Shown here piece after piece: positions 50,499 to 64,000 of a stretch of DNA of 64,000 nt. How positions within the stretch are numbered: the stretch's first letter is position 1; the number at the start of each line of letters is the position of its first letter. Source of the stretch: Pseudoips prasinana (taxonomy: Eukaryota; Arthropoda; Insecta; Lepidoptera; Nolidae); contig OX621266.1 in the NCBI GenBank assembly GCA_951640165.1, positions 8,928,001-8,992,000 on the forward strand, in the 5' to 3' direction. The translations under genes were made by a program, and so were the position numbers. The notes below the pieces were generated by a model. The model was not told the DNA's origin, did not search any database, and saw only the letters and a program-made list of their open reading frames with translations.

Positions 50499-52244
50499 CT
50501 CACTAAGTTTCTTTGTCAGTCATTTTGTGGTTCAAAGTCAATGTCAAAGTACCTAATATTTGTTTTCTCAACATTCACAGACTTAACTTTCATGTCTTTG
50601 CAGTCAACTTTAAATATAACCAAACCCGTATGAGCCAGACCAGAGGTAATCAATAATTTCCAATAGTATTGCCTCCTCACCTGAATATAATTTCTAAATA
50701 TACATAATAACCTTTATTTTCTTTGCTGTCACATATGTATATATATCTCAAAGAATTTTTCGTATTATACTTGACTAAGTCGTTTTCAAACCCAATCTGA
50801 TTTGGATATCAAATCATTTTTCCATGCGTATGTTATAATTTCAAACATAAGTATATTTATATATTTTTTTTATTTATTTAATTATTAAATTCAGGCTCTC
50901 CTGTTCCTATACACATAAATCACAATTCCATAAACTGTTATGATATAACGATATGTAATTTCGTATCTACTGTATTACTACTCTTTGTGTTAGTTATTAT
51001 AAAGTAGCTGATAAAATAGAATTGTGTGATTTGCCAATATACTTTGTAAACACAGACTACACTAATGAGAAATTATTCTCTTCCCCCGCTAGACCTTTCG
51101 ATCTCTATTTACCTAAATAAAATAATCAACCCGTATAATGGTTGTTTACTTCATCATCATCATCATATCAGCGAAAGACGACGTTGTTTACTTACCTAAT
51201 ACTTAATATTATTTAATGGTTTGCAATATGCTAGCCTTAGACTCGGCTCACACTGTTTTCAAATTTAAAACTATACATATTCTAGATGCAATTCATGATA
51301 GAATACCCATTCCAAAATCTCAAAATATCCTACTCAGGTTGAAAAGGATTTATTATCAACTACACACTGACTTAACGATTTCCTAATATTGATATCAATC
51401 CCGAATTAAAAATGTGTAGGTAATTATAATTAATATATATGGATTGTCAATAAATGACCCTGTCCCTACACATAAAAATTCATGTGCCATGCTTTACCAA
51501 TCGATATAAATCAAAGAAAAGGTAAAGCAATATCCTAAATAATAACCAGTTATGAGGTTCGCATAAATTACAAACTAGAATTATTTCGGAGGAACGTCTT
51601 CATTTATATTTTCGGAAATTGTCACTAATGATCTTTGTAAAATTAGTTCCTGAATCGCAATACTGCTTACTTTGCTAATAATATTATCACAAATATAATT
51701 ATTGGATCTACGTATTAAGTTTAAATTGAAACGAGAGTTTCTTTTCTTTTTCACACTAAGGCTGAGATCCATAGAGCGCATCTAGACATCGCTCAGACTC
51801 CACTTTCGACTTAAGTCAAAGTCAGTATTTATAAAGCAACCTTCGAATCCCTCTGAGTGGATGCTTAGCAAATGCTAAGTCCACAAAATCGACGACTTAG
51901 TAAAAAAACTTACACTATAAGCCAAATAAAAATAAAGTAGTCAAAAATATACTTCACCATCATAACTTACATGACATTTCCATTTTTTCGTATTATCAGA
52001 GACAGTGATGCCACATTGTATAGGATTTCCAGAGAAATTGGAAATCACGGAATTTGTATTCAAAGGAATACTACAGATATATTGATAAATATTTTTATAA
52101 TACAAAAAGAAAAATAATTAGACATTATCAATGTATTATCATTGTATTTATTATTTATTTATATGTTCAAACCAAATTTTCGGGGAATTTTAGATACGGC
52201 TTGAAGATAAATCTAAACTGTCATCTGGCAACACTGATATACTG
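50499..52244. other. AT-rich intergenic stretch
   Basis: I see no gene. A segment near 51760-51900 is GC-richer (GAGATCCATAGAGCGCATC, GGATGCTTAGCAAATGCTAAG with a TTAGCA/TGCTAA inverted repeat) and may be a decayed transposon. A CATCATCATCATCAT microsatellite lies at about 51150. Confidence 0.4.
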
Positions 52245-52252
52245 TATTCGAC

Positions 52253-53349
52253 CAAAGATATTATAATATAACAAGATTGCGCACTAAGGGCCCGAGCAAG
52301 AAGTCGCTGTTTTGGATGGCATCTCCTTCTAATAGAGTGACCATGCGTCGTGGAATTATGCGAATGTTTTAACGCGCCAAATTTAAAATTTTGTTTTTAT
52401 GAGAATGAATAAACTTACTTTTGAAGTATAATCATACTACCTGTGCAGTGCTTTTAAAGGATCTATATATAAAACGTAATGTATCCAAATAGTTTTCAAG
52501 TATATTATATGTTTTATTTACTTATATTCTTTTTTGATGTTTGTTGTTTTGAAATTTGATGGAATAGCATCTATTTTCAGACGTTTCTTGAACGCACCAG
52601 AAACACTTGAAAAATCTTCTTGTTTAAAATGTAATCCACAAACTACCGCGTATTTTGTAAATTTACCGGGAACAATATTCATCCATTTTTTTTTCAATTC
52701 CTCGTTTTTGGGAAATCTAGAAAAACGATCCATTAAATACGTAACGAATGGTTACCCTGTTGCTGAACTTAGCCAAAATATAGAAACATTACAAGATAAC
52801 ACTTACATGAAAAGATATACCACTCCCCAGATGACCCTCACTTTTACACCCTTTCACGCAACAAGTTAAAACCATTTTTAAGCAAATTGGAACTGGATTG
52901 CAGCACAATACGATAAATAATTTCAAAACAAACATTCGCCATATTTGTTTACAAATTGAGTGTGTAGACGTCATTTCTTATAAATACTGCTATTGAATTT
53001 ACTAAACCCAAATTAAATGTATTTAAAAAGCTATCAAAGAATAAGACATAGTTTAAAAAAACGTTGTGTACGTCTTAAATAAATAAAAATTATTTGATTA
53101 TAGTTATATGAAAACATGATCCTAGGTGTCTGACCAAAAATTCTACTATTTTATACGTCAAGTAAGTTATTTTTAGGCTGGCCATCTGTTAGACAGGTAC
53201 AGATTCTAGCACTAGAGCCTCTCAAGTGGTCCGATTTTTCCTATTGGTACACTACAAAGAGAAATGGACTGTATCTTCAAGACTTTGAGTTGATTTTACT
53301 TTGAACTAAATCTTGGAGTGCGCAATCTTGTTATATTATAATATCTTTG
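52253..53349 (-). mobile_element. P-element-like DNA transposon, short derivative with THAP exons
   Basis: Perfect 32-bp terminal inverted repeats lie at 52253-52284 and 53318-53349 (outer end CAAAGATATT, inner end GATTGCGCAC). They are flanked by an 8-bp direct repeat TATTCGAC at 52245-52252 and 53350-53357. TIRs of about 31 bp, an 8-bp duplication and an N-terminal THAP DNA-binding domain are hallmarks of the P-element superfamily. At 1097 bp it is too short for a whole transposase (P is near 2.9 kb), so it is probably an internally deleted, non-autonomous copy. Confidence 0.82.
52518..52875 (-). CDS. THAP-domain protein fragment, two exons, inside the P-like element
   Basis: Exon 1 (52807-52875) starts MVLTCCVKGCKSEGHLGS and runs to GISFH, then a GTAAGT donor at 52801-52806. 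Exon 2 (about 52518-52718) encodes RFPKNEELKKKWMNIV, KYAVVCGLHFKQEDF, RLKIDAIPSNF and a basic end. Together they give the THAP zinc-finger signature: CX3C, FHxFP, W, CX2H and the terminal P-F motif. The 3' splice site is not certain; TTTTTCTAG at about 52720 gives the wrong phase by two bases, so the exact join is open or the copy is slightly damaged. After exon 2 there is a stop and an AATAAA. In P elements this domain binds sites near the termini; a THAP-only product could act as a repressor (inference). Confidence 0.6.
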
Positions 53350-53357
53350 TATTCGAC

Positions 53358-54696
53358 ATTCTCATAAGGCCGAAGAAGCAAGGGCCGAAAACAAAAGAAA
53401 AGTAGTTGACTTTGCCGTTCACAGCTGATACAACAATATTCCGTTTCTCATAATAAAAATTGGAATGTGGATTGTTGATAATTAATAAATCTATTTTTAT
53501 GTCTCACTCGTTATTTTCTAAATAGTTCGATAATAATAATAATTCACAGAAAAACGATGCGCACCATGTTTTATTTATAATTATGTCTGTTTTAAATGTT
53601 TTCCAAAGAGTAATTAAGAAGTTTATGCATGTAACAAAATTATAATTGGTGTTCAGATCCATAGAAAATTTATTTACCACGTAATTCTACCTATTAACTT
53701 ATCAACACCTTTATACTACCTATTACTGTCAGTAATTCTCTTTAAAATCCTAAGAAGTCACCTATGTGTTAATATCTCATCTATTCGTAAAATTTGTCCC
53801 CTTACGTAATAACATCTAAAATCATACCGAATATTTGTTCCAAAACTGGCAACATTATTCTGACATGTCAAAATAGATAACCTTATTTTTTTTCAAAACA
53901 ATCGATCGTAATATTTGATCTTACAAAGATATACTTTATTTATATCTAGTACAAATGTTCCTATAGACAAATTTTGTACAATTGCACTTTGATTAGATTT
54001 ACGTATTTACCTATTGAATTATACGAAACATCAACTTACTACTCCGCTACTGTATTTAGAATCTAGCAACATGTACATGGAAAGTATTCAAAATCTGTGT
54101 TGTCAAAGGTATTTACGGATAACGGCGCCAAATTCTAATTGTGAAGGCAGTATAACGTCTCCGTGGCAAAATATTATCAACATCAAAATAATAATAAAAA
54201 AAACATAGTTTCTAGATGTTTTACAAGAAGTACTAGAATTGATCATATCTATAGTGGAAGAATTATCGAAATGATCATATTACTCAGATGTTTATATAAT
54301 CAAAAGTGACTTTGCCACAGTGTGATATTCTACAACTACTCCCATTTATATATTCTACATCAAGAGAATGAATAAGAATGCCTACAAATTTATATTCAGT
54401 TTTGTATGTATATCTATGAACATAAGAAGAAACCTCAATTTGCTAAGGTTTGTAAAAATACTTTAAAAACTTTTAATTGTGACCTATATCTAGAAATACT
54501 AAACATAGAATAATCTTTTGTGTATTCTATCCTAAATAATTGTTTATTTATTTCCTGTCTAGTGTCTAAATAACCTTAATTAACCTGTGATATTGAAATT
54601 AACCATGAATACTACTATCTACTTACTCTCTTATTTTATGAATTGGTTCATTAAGGTCAATAAGGTTAATGCTTAAAATCAGCCTAAGATACTTTA
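53358..54696. other. AT-rich intergenic stretch
   Basis: I see no gene, RNA or clear repeat between the P-like element and the satellite array. Confidence 0.45.
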
Positions 54697-57600
54697 GTTG
54701 CGAATATCTTATGAAATACTGGTGCGATCACCGTGTGTGCGATGTCGTTGGATGCGTCTCGACAAGAGCTAACAGGTAAGTAAATAAACAGATTTGGGTA
54801 CAGAAGAAAACTAATTAGATATCACTAAAAAACTATAATTTGTAGTAGAAAATTAGGCTTTATACCAAAGAACTCAAAGATCATGTGTCTTACAACCGCA
54901 AATAGGCTGTGGGCGGATGCGTTTCCTAGAGTTTTTGATATTTCAATTATAAAAGCTATACACACTATGTAAAAATAATAAGTAATTGACCAAAAACTAT
55001 GTTTTCAGTACAAAATACACAAAAACTATTGTTTAGAGTGGATTTTAGAAATATATATGTGTATTATAATGAAAACGAAGTTACTTTATATATAAGGGGG
55101 CTAATATTAAACGATAGACACAAAAAGAATGATTGGAATCGTATGTTTGTGGATAGAGATATACGTAATGTATGGGCAAAAACTACCCGCCTCATAACCT
55201 CGGTTCGGGTGATGAAAATTCTGAACTTGCGAATATCTTATGAAATTCTTGTGCAATCACCGTGTGTGTGGTGTCGTTGGATGCGTCTCGACAAGGGCTA
55301 ACAGGTAAGTAAATAAACAGATTAGGGTACAGTAGAAAACTAAATAGATATCACAAAAAAACTATAATTTGTAGTAGGAAATTAGGCTTTATACCAAAGA
55401 ACTCAAAGGTCATGTGTCTTACAACCGCAAATAGGGTGTTGGCGGATGCGTTTCCTTAAATTTTTATATTACAATTATAAAAGCTATATACACTGTGTAA
55501 AAATAATAAGTAATTGACCAAAAACTATGTTTTTAGTACAAAATACACAAAAACTATTGTTTAGAGTCGATTTCAGAAATATATATGTGTATTATATTGA
55601 AAACAAAGTTACTTTATATATAGGGGGGCTAATATTAAACGATAGACACAAAAAGAATGATTGGAATCGTATGTTTGTGGAAAGAGATATACGTAATGTA
55701 TGGGCAAAAACTACCTGCCTCGTAACCTCGGTTCGGGTGATGAAAATTCTAAACTTGCGAATATCTTATGAAATACTGGTGCGATCACCGTGTGTGCGAT
55801 GTCGTTGGATGCGACTTGACAAGAGCTAACAGGTAAGTAAATAAACAGATTAGGGTACAGTAGAAAACTAATTAGATATCACTAAAAACTATAATTTAAA
55901 GTAGAAAATTAGGCTTTATACCAAAGAACTCAAAGATCATGTCTCTTACAACCGCAAATAGGGTGTTGGCGGATGCGTTTCCTTGAGTTTTTGATATTAC
56001 AATTATAAAAGCTATATACACTATGTAAAAATAATAAGTACCTAATTGACCAAAAACTATGTTTTCAGTACAAAATACACAAAAACTATTGTTTAGAGTC
56101 GATTTTAGAAATATATATGTGTATTATAATGAAAACGAAGTTACTTTATATATAGGGGAGCTAATATTAAACGAAAGTCACAAAAAGAATGATTGGAATC
56201 GTATGTTTGTGGATAGAGATATACGTAATGTATGGGCAAAAACTACCCGCCCCGTAACCTCGGTTCGGGTGATGAAAATTCTAAACTTGCGAATATCTTA
56301 TGAAATACTGGTGCGATCACCGTGTGTGCGGTGTCGTTGGATGCGTCTTGACAAGAGCTAACAGGTAAGTAAATAAACAGATTTGGGTACAGTATAAAAC
56401 TAATTAGATATCACTAAAAACTATAATTTGTAGTAGAAAATTAGGCTTTATACCAAAGAACTCAAAGATCATGTCTCTTACAACCGCAAATAGGGTGTTG
56501 GCGGGTGCGTTTCCTTGAGTTTTTGATATTACAATTATAAAAGCTATATACACTATGTAAAAATAATAAGTACCTAATTGACCAAAAACTATGTTTTCAG
56601 TACAAAATACACAAAAACTATTGTTTAGAGTCGATTTGAGAAATATATATGTGTATTATAATGAAAACGCAGTTACTTTATATATAGGGGGGGGTAATAT
56701 TAAACGATAGACACAAAAAGAATGATTGGAATCGTATGTCTGTGGATAAAGATATACGTAATGTATGGGCAAAAACTACCCGCCTCGTAATCTCGGTTCG
56801 GGTGATGAAAATTCTAAACTTGCGAATATCTTTTGAAATACTGGTGCGATCACCGTGTCTGCGGTGTCGTTGGATGTTTCTCGACAAGAGCTAACAGGTA
56901 AGTAAATAAACAGATTTGGGTACAGTAGAAAACTAATTAGATATCACTAAAAAACTATAATTTGTAGTAGAACATTAGGCTTTATACCAAAGAACTCAAA
57001 GATCATGTGTCTTACAACCGCAAATAGGGTGTTGGCGGATGCGTTTCCTTAAATTTTTATATTACAATTATAAAAGCTATATACACTGTGTAAAAATAAT
57101 AAGTAATTGACCAAAAACTATGTTTTTAGTACAAAATACACAAAAACTATTGTTTAGAGTCGATTTCAGAAATATATATGTGTATTATAATGAAAACGAA
57201 GTTACTTTATATATAGGGGGGCTAATATTAAACGATAGACACAAAAAGAATGATTGGAATCGTATGTTTGTGGATAGAGATATACGTAATGTATGGGCAA
57301 AAACTACCCGCCTCGTAACCTCGGTTCGGGTGATGAAAATTCTAAACTTGCGAATATCTTATGAAATACTGGTGCGATCACCGTGTGTGCAGTGTCGTTG
57401 GATGCGTCTCGACGAGACCTAACAGGTTAATAAATGAACAGATCAGGGTACAGTAGAAAACTAATTACATATCACTAAAAAACTATAATTTGTAGTAGAA
57501 AATTAGGCTTTATACCAAAGAACTCAAAGATCATGTGTCTTACAACCGCAAATAGGGTGTTGGCGGATGCGTTTCCTTGAATTTTTTATATTACAATTAT

Positions 57601-60600
57601 AAAAGCTATATACACTGTGTAAAAATAATAAGTAATTGACCAAAAACTATGTTTTTAGTACAAAATACACCAAAACTATTGTTTAGAGTCGATTTCAGAA
57701 ATATATATGTGTATTATAATGAAAACGAAGTTACTTTATATATAGGGGGGCTAATATTCAACGATAGACACAAAAAGAATGATTGGAATCGTACGTTTGT
57801 GGATAGAGATAAACGTAATGTATGGGCAAAAACTACCTGCCTCGTAACCTCGGTTCGGGTGATGAAAATTCTAAACTTGCAAATATCTTATGAAATACTG
57901 GTGCGATCACCGTGTCTGCGGTGTCGTTGGATGCGTCTTGACAAGAGCTAACAGGTAAGTAAATAAACAGATTAAGGTACAGTAGAAAACTAATTAGATA
58001 TCACCAAAAACTATAATTTAAAGTAGAAAATTAGGCTTTATACCAAAGAATTCAAAGATCATGTCTCTTACAACGACAAATAGGGTGTTGGCGGATGCGT
58101 TTCCTTGAGTTTTTGATATTACAATTATAAAAGCTATATACACTATGTAAAAATAATAAGTAATTGACCAAAAACTATGTTTTCAGTACAAAATACACAA
58201 AAACTATTGTTTACAGTCGATTTTAGATATATATATGTGTATTATAATGAAAGCGAAGTTACTTTATATATAGGGGGGCTAATATTAAACGATAGACACA
58301 AAAATAATGATTGGAATCGTATGTTTGTGGATAGAGATATACGTAATGTATGGGCAAAAACTACCCGCCTCGTAACCTCGGTTCGGGTGATGAAAATTCT
58401 AAACTTGCGAATATCTTATGAAATACTGGTGCGATCACCGTGTGTGCGATGTCGTTCGATGCGTCTCAACAAGAGCTAACAGGTAAGTAAATAAACAGAT
58501 TTGGGTACAGAAGAAAACTAATTAGATATCACTAAAAAACTATAATTTGTAGTAGAAAATTAGGCTTTATACCAAAGAACTCAAAGATCATGTGTCTTAC
58601 AACCGCAAATAGGCTGTGGGCGGATGCGTTTTCTAGAGTTTTTGATATTTCAATTATAAAAGCTATACACACTATGTAAAAATAATAAGTAATTGACCAA
58701 AAACTATGTTTTCAGAAAAAAATACACAAAAACTATTGTTTAAAGTGGATTTTAGAAATATATATGTGTATTATAATGAAAACGAAGTTACTTTATATAT
58801 AGGGGGGCTAATATTAAACGATAGACACAAAAAGAATGATTGGAATCGTATGTTTGTGGATAGAGATATACGTAATGTATGGGCAAAAACTACCCGCCTA
58901 GTAACCTCGGTTCGGGTGATGAAAATTCTAAACTTGCGAATATCTTATGAAATTCTAGTGCAATCACCGTGTGTGTGATGTCGTTGGATGCGTCTCGACG
59001 AGAGCTAACAGGTAAGTAAATAAACAGATTAGGGTACGGTAGGAAACTAATTAGATATCACTAAAAAACTATAATTTGTAGTAGGAAATTAGGCTTTATA
59101 CCAAAGAACTCAAAGATCATGTGTCTTACAACCGCAAATAGGGTGTTGGCGGATGCGTTTCCTAAAATTTTTATATTAAAATTATAAAAGCTATATACAC
59201 TGTGTAAAAATAATAAGTAATTGACCAAAAACTATGTTTTTAGTAGAAAATACACAAAAACTATTGTTTAGAGTCGATTTTAGAAATATATATGTGTATT
59301 ATAATGAAAACGAAGTTACTTTATATATAGGGGGGCTAATATTAAACGATAGACACAAAAAGAATGATTGGAATCGTATGTTTGTGGATAGAGATATACG
59401 TAATGTATGGGCAAAAACTACCCGCCTCATAACCTCGGTTCGGGTGATGAAAATTCTAAACTTGCGAATATCTTATGAAATTCTAGTGCAATTACCGTGT
59501 GTGTGGTGTCGTTCGATGCGTCTCAACAAGAGCTAACAGGTAAGTAAATAAACAGATTTGGGTACAGAAGAAAACTAATTAGATATCACTAAAAAACTAT
59601 AATTTGTAGTAGAAAATTAGGCTTTATACCAAAGAACTCAAAGATCATGTGTCTTACAACCGCAAATAGGCTGTGGGCGGATGCGTTTTCTAGAGTTTTT
59701 GATATTTCAATTATAAAAGCTATACACACTGTGTAAAAATAATAAGTAATTGACCAAAAACTATGTTTTCAGAAAAAAATACACAAAAACTATTGTTTAA
59801 AGTGGATTTTAGAAATATATATGTGTATTATAATGAAAACGAAGTTACTTTATATATAGGGGGGCTAATATTAAACGATAGACACAAAATGAATGATTGG
59901 AATCGTATGTTTCTGGATAGAGATATACGTAATGTATGGGCAAAAACTACCCGCCTCATAACCTCGGTTCGGGTGATGAAAATTCTAAACTTGCGAATAT
60001 CTTATGAAATTCTAGTGCAATCACCGTGTGTGTGATGTCGTTGGATGCGTCTCGACGAGAGCTAACAGGTAAGTAAATAAACAGATTAGGGTACGGTAGG
60101 AAACTAATTAGATATCACTAAAAAACTATAATTTGTAGTAGGAAATTAGGCTTTATACCAAAGAACTCAAAGATCATGTGTCTTACAACCGCAAATAGGG
60201 TGTTGGCGGATGCGTTTCCTAAAATTTTTATATTAAAATTATAAAAGCTATATACACTGTGTAAAAATAATAAGTAATTGACCAAAAACTATGTTTTTAG
60301 TAGAAAATACACAAAAACTATTGTTTAGAGTCGATTTTAGAAATATATATGTGTATTATAATGAAAACGAAGTTACTTTATATATAGGGGGGCTAATATT
60401 AAACGATAGACACAAAAAGAATGATTGGAATCGTATGTTTGTGGATAGAGATATACGTAATGTATGGGCAAAAACTACCCGCCTCATAACCTCGGTTCGG
60501 GTGATGAAAATTCTAAACTTGCGAATATCTTATGAAATTCTAGTGCAATTACCGTGTGTGTGGTGTCGTTAGATGCGTCTTAACGAGAGCTAACAGGTAA

Positions 60601-63600
60601 GTAAATAAACAGATTAGGGTACAGAAGAAAACTAATTAGATATCACTAAAAAACTATAATTTGTAGTAGGAAATTAGGCTTTATACCAAAGAACTCAAAG
60701 ATCATGTGTCTTACAACCGCAAATAGGGTGTTGGCGGATGCGTTTCTTTAAATTTTTATATAACAATTATAAAAGCTATATACACTGTGTAAAAATAATA
60801 AGAAATTGACCAAAAACTATGTTTTTAGTACAAAATACACAAAAACTATTGTTTAGAGTCGATTTCAGAAATATATATGTGTATTACAATGAAAACGAAG
60901 TTACTTTATATATAGGGGGGGTAATATTAAACGATAGACACAAAAAGAATGATTGGAATCGTATGTTTGTGGATAGAGATATACGTAATATATGGGCAAA
61001 AACTACCCGCCTCGTAACCTCGGTTCGGGGGATGAAAATTCTAAACTTGCGAATATCTTATGAAATACTGGTGCGATCACCGTGTTTGCAGTGTCGTTGG
61101 ATGCGTCTCGACGAGAGCTAACAGAGAAGTAAATAAACAGATATGAGTACAGTAGAAAACTAATTAGATATCACTAAAAAACTATAATTTAAAGTAGAAA
61201 ATTAGGCTTTATACCAAAGAACTCAAAGATCATGTGTCTTACAACCGCAAATAGGGTGTTGGCGGATGCGTTTCCTTGAGTTTTTGATATTTCAATTATA
61301 AAAGCTAAATACACTATTTAAAAATAATAAGTAATTGACCAAAAACTATGTTTTCAGTACAAAATACACAAAAACTATTGTTTAGAGTCGATTTTAGAAA
61401 TATATATGTGTATTATAATGAAAACGAAGTTACTTTATATATAGGGGGGCTAATATTAAACGATAGACACAAAAAGAATGATTGGAATCGTATGTTTGTG
61501 GATAGAGATATACGTAATGTATGGGCAAAAACTACCCGCCTCGTAACCTCGGTTCGGGTGATGAAAATTCTAAACTTGCGAATATCTTATGAAATACTGG
61601 TGCGATCACCGTGTGTGCAAAGTCGTTGGATGCGTCTCGACGAGAGCTAACAGGTAAGTACATAAACAGATTAGGGAAACAGATACAGTAGAAAACTAAT
61701 TAGATATCACTAAAAAACTATAATTTGTAGTAGAAAATTAGGCTTTATACCAAAGAACTCAAAGATCATGTGTCTTACAACCGCAAATAGGCTGTTGGCG
61801 GATGCGTTTCCTTGAGTTTTTGATATTACAATTATAAAAGCTATATACACTGTGTAAAAATAATAAGTAATTGACCAAAAACTATGTTTTCAGTACAAAA
61901 TACACAAAAACTATTGTTTAGAGTCGATTTTAGAAATATATATGTGTATTATAATGAAAACGAAGTTACTTTATATATAGGGGGGCTAATATTAAACGAT
62001 AGACACAAAAAGAATGATTGGAATCGTATGTTTGTGGATTGATATATACGTAATGTATGGGCAAAAACTACCCGCCTCGTAACCTCGGTTCGGGTGATGA
62101 AAATTCTAAACTTGCGAATATCTTATGAAATACTGGTGCGATCACCGTGTGTGCAAAGTCGTTGGATGCGTCTTGACAAAAGCTAACAGGTAAGTAAATA
62201 AACAGATTAGAGTACAGTAGAAAACTAATTAGATATCACTAAAAACTATAATTTAAAGTAGAAAATTAGGCTTTATACCAAAGACTTCAAAGATCATGTG
62301 TCTTACAACCGCAAATAGGGTGTTGGCGGGTGCGTTTCCTTGAGTTTTTGATATTTCAATTATAAAAGCTAGATACACTATGTAAAAATAATAAGTAATT
62401 GACCAAAAACTATGTTTTCAGTACAAAATACACAAAAACTATTGTTTAGAGTCGATTTTAGAAATATATATGTGTATAATAATGAAAACGAAGTAACTTT
62501 ATATATAGGGGGGCTAATATTAAACGATAGACACAAAAAGAATGATTGGAATCGTATGTTTGTGGATAGAGATATACGTAATGTATGGGCAAAAACTACC
62601 CGCCTAGTAACCTCGGTTCGGGTGATGAAAATTCTAAACTTGCAAATATCTTATGAAATACTGGCGCGATCACCGTGTCTGCGGTGTCGTTGGATGCGTC
62701 TCAACGAGAGCTAACAGGTTAGTAAATAAACAGATTAGGTAACAGTAGAAAACTAATTAGATATCACTAAAAAACTATAATTTGTAGTAGAAAATTAGGC
62801 TTTATACCTAAGAAGTCAAAGATCATGTGTCTTACAACGGCAAATAGGGTGTACTCGGATGCGTTTCCTTGAGTTTTTGATATTATAATTATAAAAGCTA
62901 TATACACTATGTAAAAATAATAAGTAATTGACCAAAAGCTATGTTTTCAGTACAAAATACACAAAAACTATTGTTTAGAGTCGATTTTAGAAATATATAT
63001 GTGTATTATAATGAAAACGAAGTTACTTTATATAAAAGGGGGGCTAATATTTAACAATAGACACAAAAAGAATGATTGGAATCGTATGTTTGTGGATAGA
63101 GATATACGTAATGTATGGGCAAAAACTACCCGCCTCGTAACCTCGGTTCGGGTGATGAAAATTCTAAACTTGCGAATATCTTATGAAATACTGGTGCGAT
63201 CACCGTGTGTGCAAAGTCGTTGGATGCGTCTTGACAAAAGCTAACAGGTAAGTAAATAAACAGATTAGAGTACAGTAGAAAACTAATTAGATATCACTAA
63301 AAACTATAATTTAAAGTAGAAAATTAGGCTTTATACCAAAGACTTCAAAGATCATGTGTCTTACAACCGCAAATAGGGTGTTGGCGGGTGCGTTTCCTTG
63401 AGTTTTTGATATTTCAATTATAAAAGCTAGATACACTATGTAAAAATAATAAGTAATTGACCAAAAACTATGTTTTCAGTACAAAATACACAAAAACTAT
63501 TGTTTAGAGTCGATTTTAGAAATATATATGTGTATAATAATGAAAACGAAGTAACTTTATATATAGGGGGGCTAATATTAAACGATAGACACAAAAAGAA

Positions 63601-64000
63601 TGATTGGAATCGTATGTTTGTGGATAGAGATATACGTAATGTATGGGCAAAAACTACCCGCCTAGTAACCTCGGTTCGGGTGATGAAAATTCTAAACTTG
63701 CAAATATCTTATGAAATACTGGCGCGATCACCGTGTCTGCGGTGTCGTTGGATGCGTCTCAACGAGAGCTAACAGGTTAGTAAATAAACAGATTAGGTAA
63801 CAGTAGAAAACTAATTAGATATCACTAAAAAACTATAATTTGTAGTAGAAAATTAGGCTTTATACCTAAGAAGTCAAAGATCATGTGTCTTACAACGGCA
63901 AATAGGGTGTACTCGGATGCGTTTCCTTGAGTTTTTGATATTATAATTATAAAAGCTATATACACTATGTAAAAATAATAAGTAATTGACCAAAAGCTAT
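54697..64000 (+). repeat. 528-532-bp satellite, right array, at least 17 units
   Basis: Equivalent points (ATGTTTTCAGTACAAAATAC or close variants) occur at 54999, 55527, 56059, about 56592, 57120, 57649, 58177, 58706, 59234, 59763, 60291, 60819, 61348, about 61884, 62412, about 62941 and 63470. The array continues past the window end. It is the reverse complement of the left array (1124-2490). Dimer-scale duplications are visible: the 58706/59234 pair recurs as 59763/60291, and the last two units repeat the two before. A 100-codon frame is open in most units but contains a stop in some and in the left array. Confidence 0.95.

Noticed and set aside
54999..63772. Repeated 100-codon frame in the satellite units as a gene family
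   Set aside because: It is open in most right-hand units because units are homogenised, but some units (for example the one at about 61884, TGGATTGA) and the left array contain stops, and no domain is recognisable.
1..64000. CRISPR arrays, operons, ribosome binding sites, bacterial-type systems
   Set aside because: Tandem repeats here are long satellites without spacers; gene content, introns, SINE and telomeric pentamers are eukaryotic.

Overview
The window reads as insect DNA, most probably from a lepidopteran. Telomeric pentamers of the CCTAA/TTAGG type sit between site-specific non-LTR retrotransposons that resemble the silkworm telomere-specific families TRAS and SART. There are no bacterial-type genes. 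Nearly all long reading frames belong to mobile elements, and the GC-rich elements stand out from AT-rich flanks. Species and family assignments rest on motif recognition only; no database search was possible.

Layout. 1-1122: AT-rich DNA with a 243-bp tandem repeat. 1124-2490: 2.6 units of a 529-bp satellite. 2491-44433: a telomere-type block of two plus-strand TRAS-like elements (A and B; endonuclease, reverse transcriptase and RNase H) and nine minus-strand SART-like copies of one family (S1-S9), plus one copy of a second SART-like family (T). Most boundaries keep one to three CCTAA units next to a poly(A)/poly(T) tract. All pentamers read CCTAA on the plus strand. Plus-strand elements therefore end poly(A)-CCTAA and minus-strand elements end poly(A)-GGTTAGG in their own sense: two families using opposite strands of the same target. 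44434-54696: AT-rich DNA holding a BEL/Pao remnant, a duplicated 477-bp repeat, a CXC-domain remnant, a C2H2 zinc-finger pseudogene, a tRNA-derived SINE, a 63-bp inverted repeat with a reverse transcriptase scrap, and a 1.1-kb P-element-like transposon carrying a THAP domain. 54697-64000: at least 17 units of the same satellite as on the left, in the opposite orientation.

Coding state. Element A has both frames open. S6 has an intact ORF2, S7 an intact ORF1, and T an intact ORF2. The other copies are broken by nonsense changes, small indels, loss of the YADD active site, 5' truncation or chimeric junctions. SART-like elements couple ORF1 to ORF2 by a TAATG stop-start. TRAS-like elements use an 11-nt overlap. 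The main points of interest are the tail-to-tail and head-to-head junctions of the opposing families, the satellite inverted on either side of the block, the hairpin-rich 3' UTR of element B, and the THAP-bearing P-like element with 32-bp perfect terminal repeats and an 8-bp target duplication.
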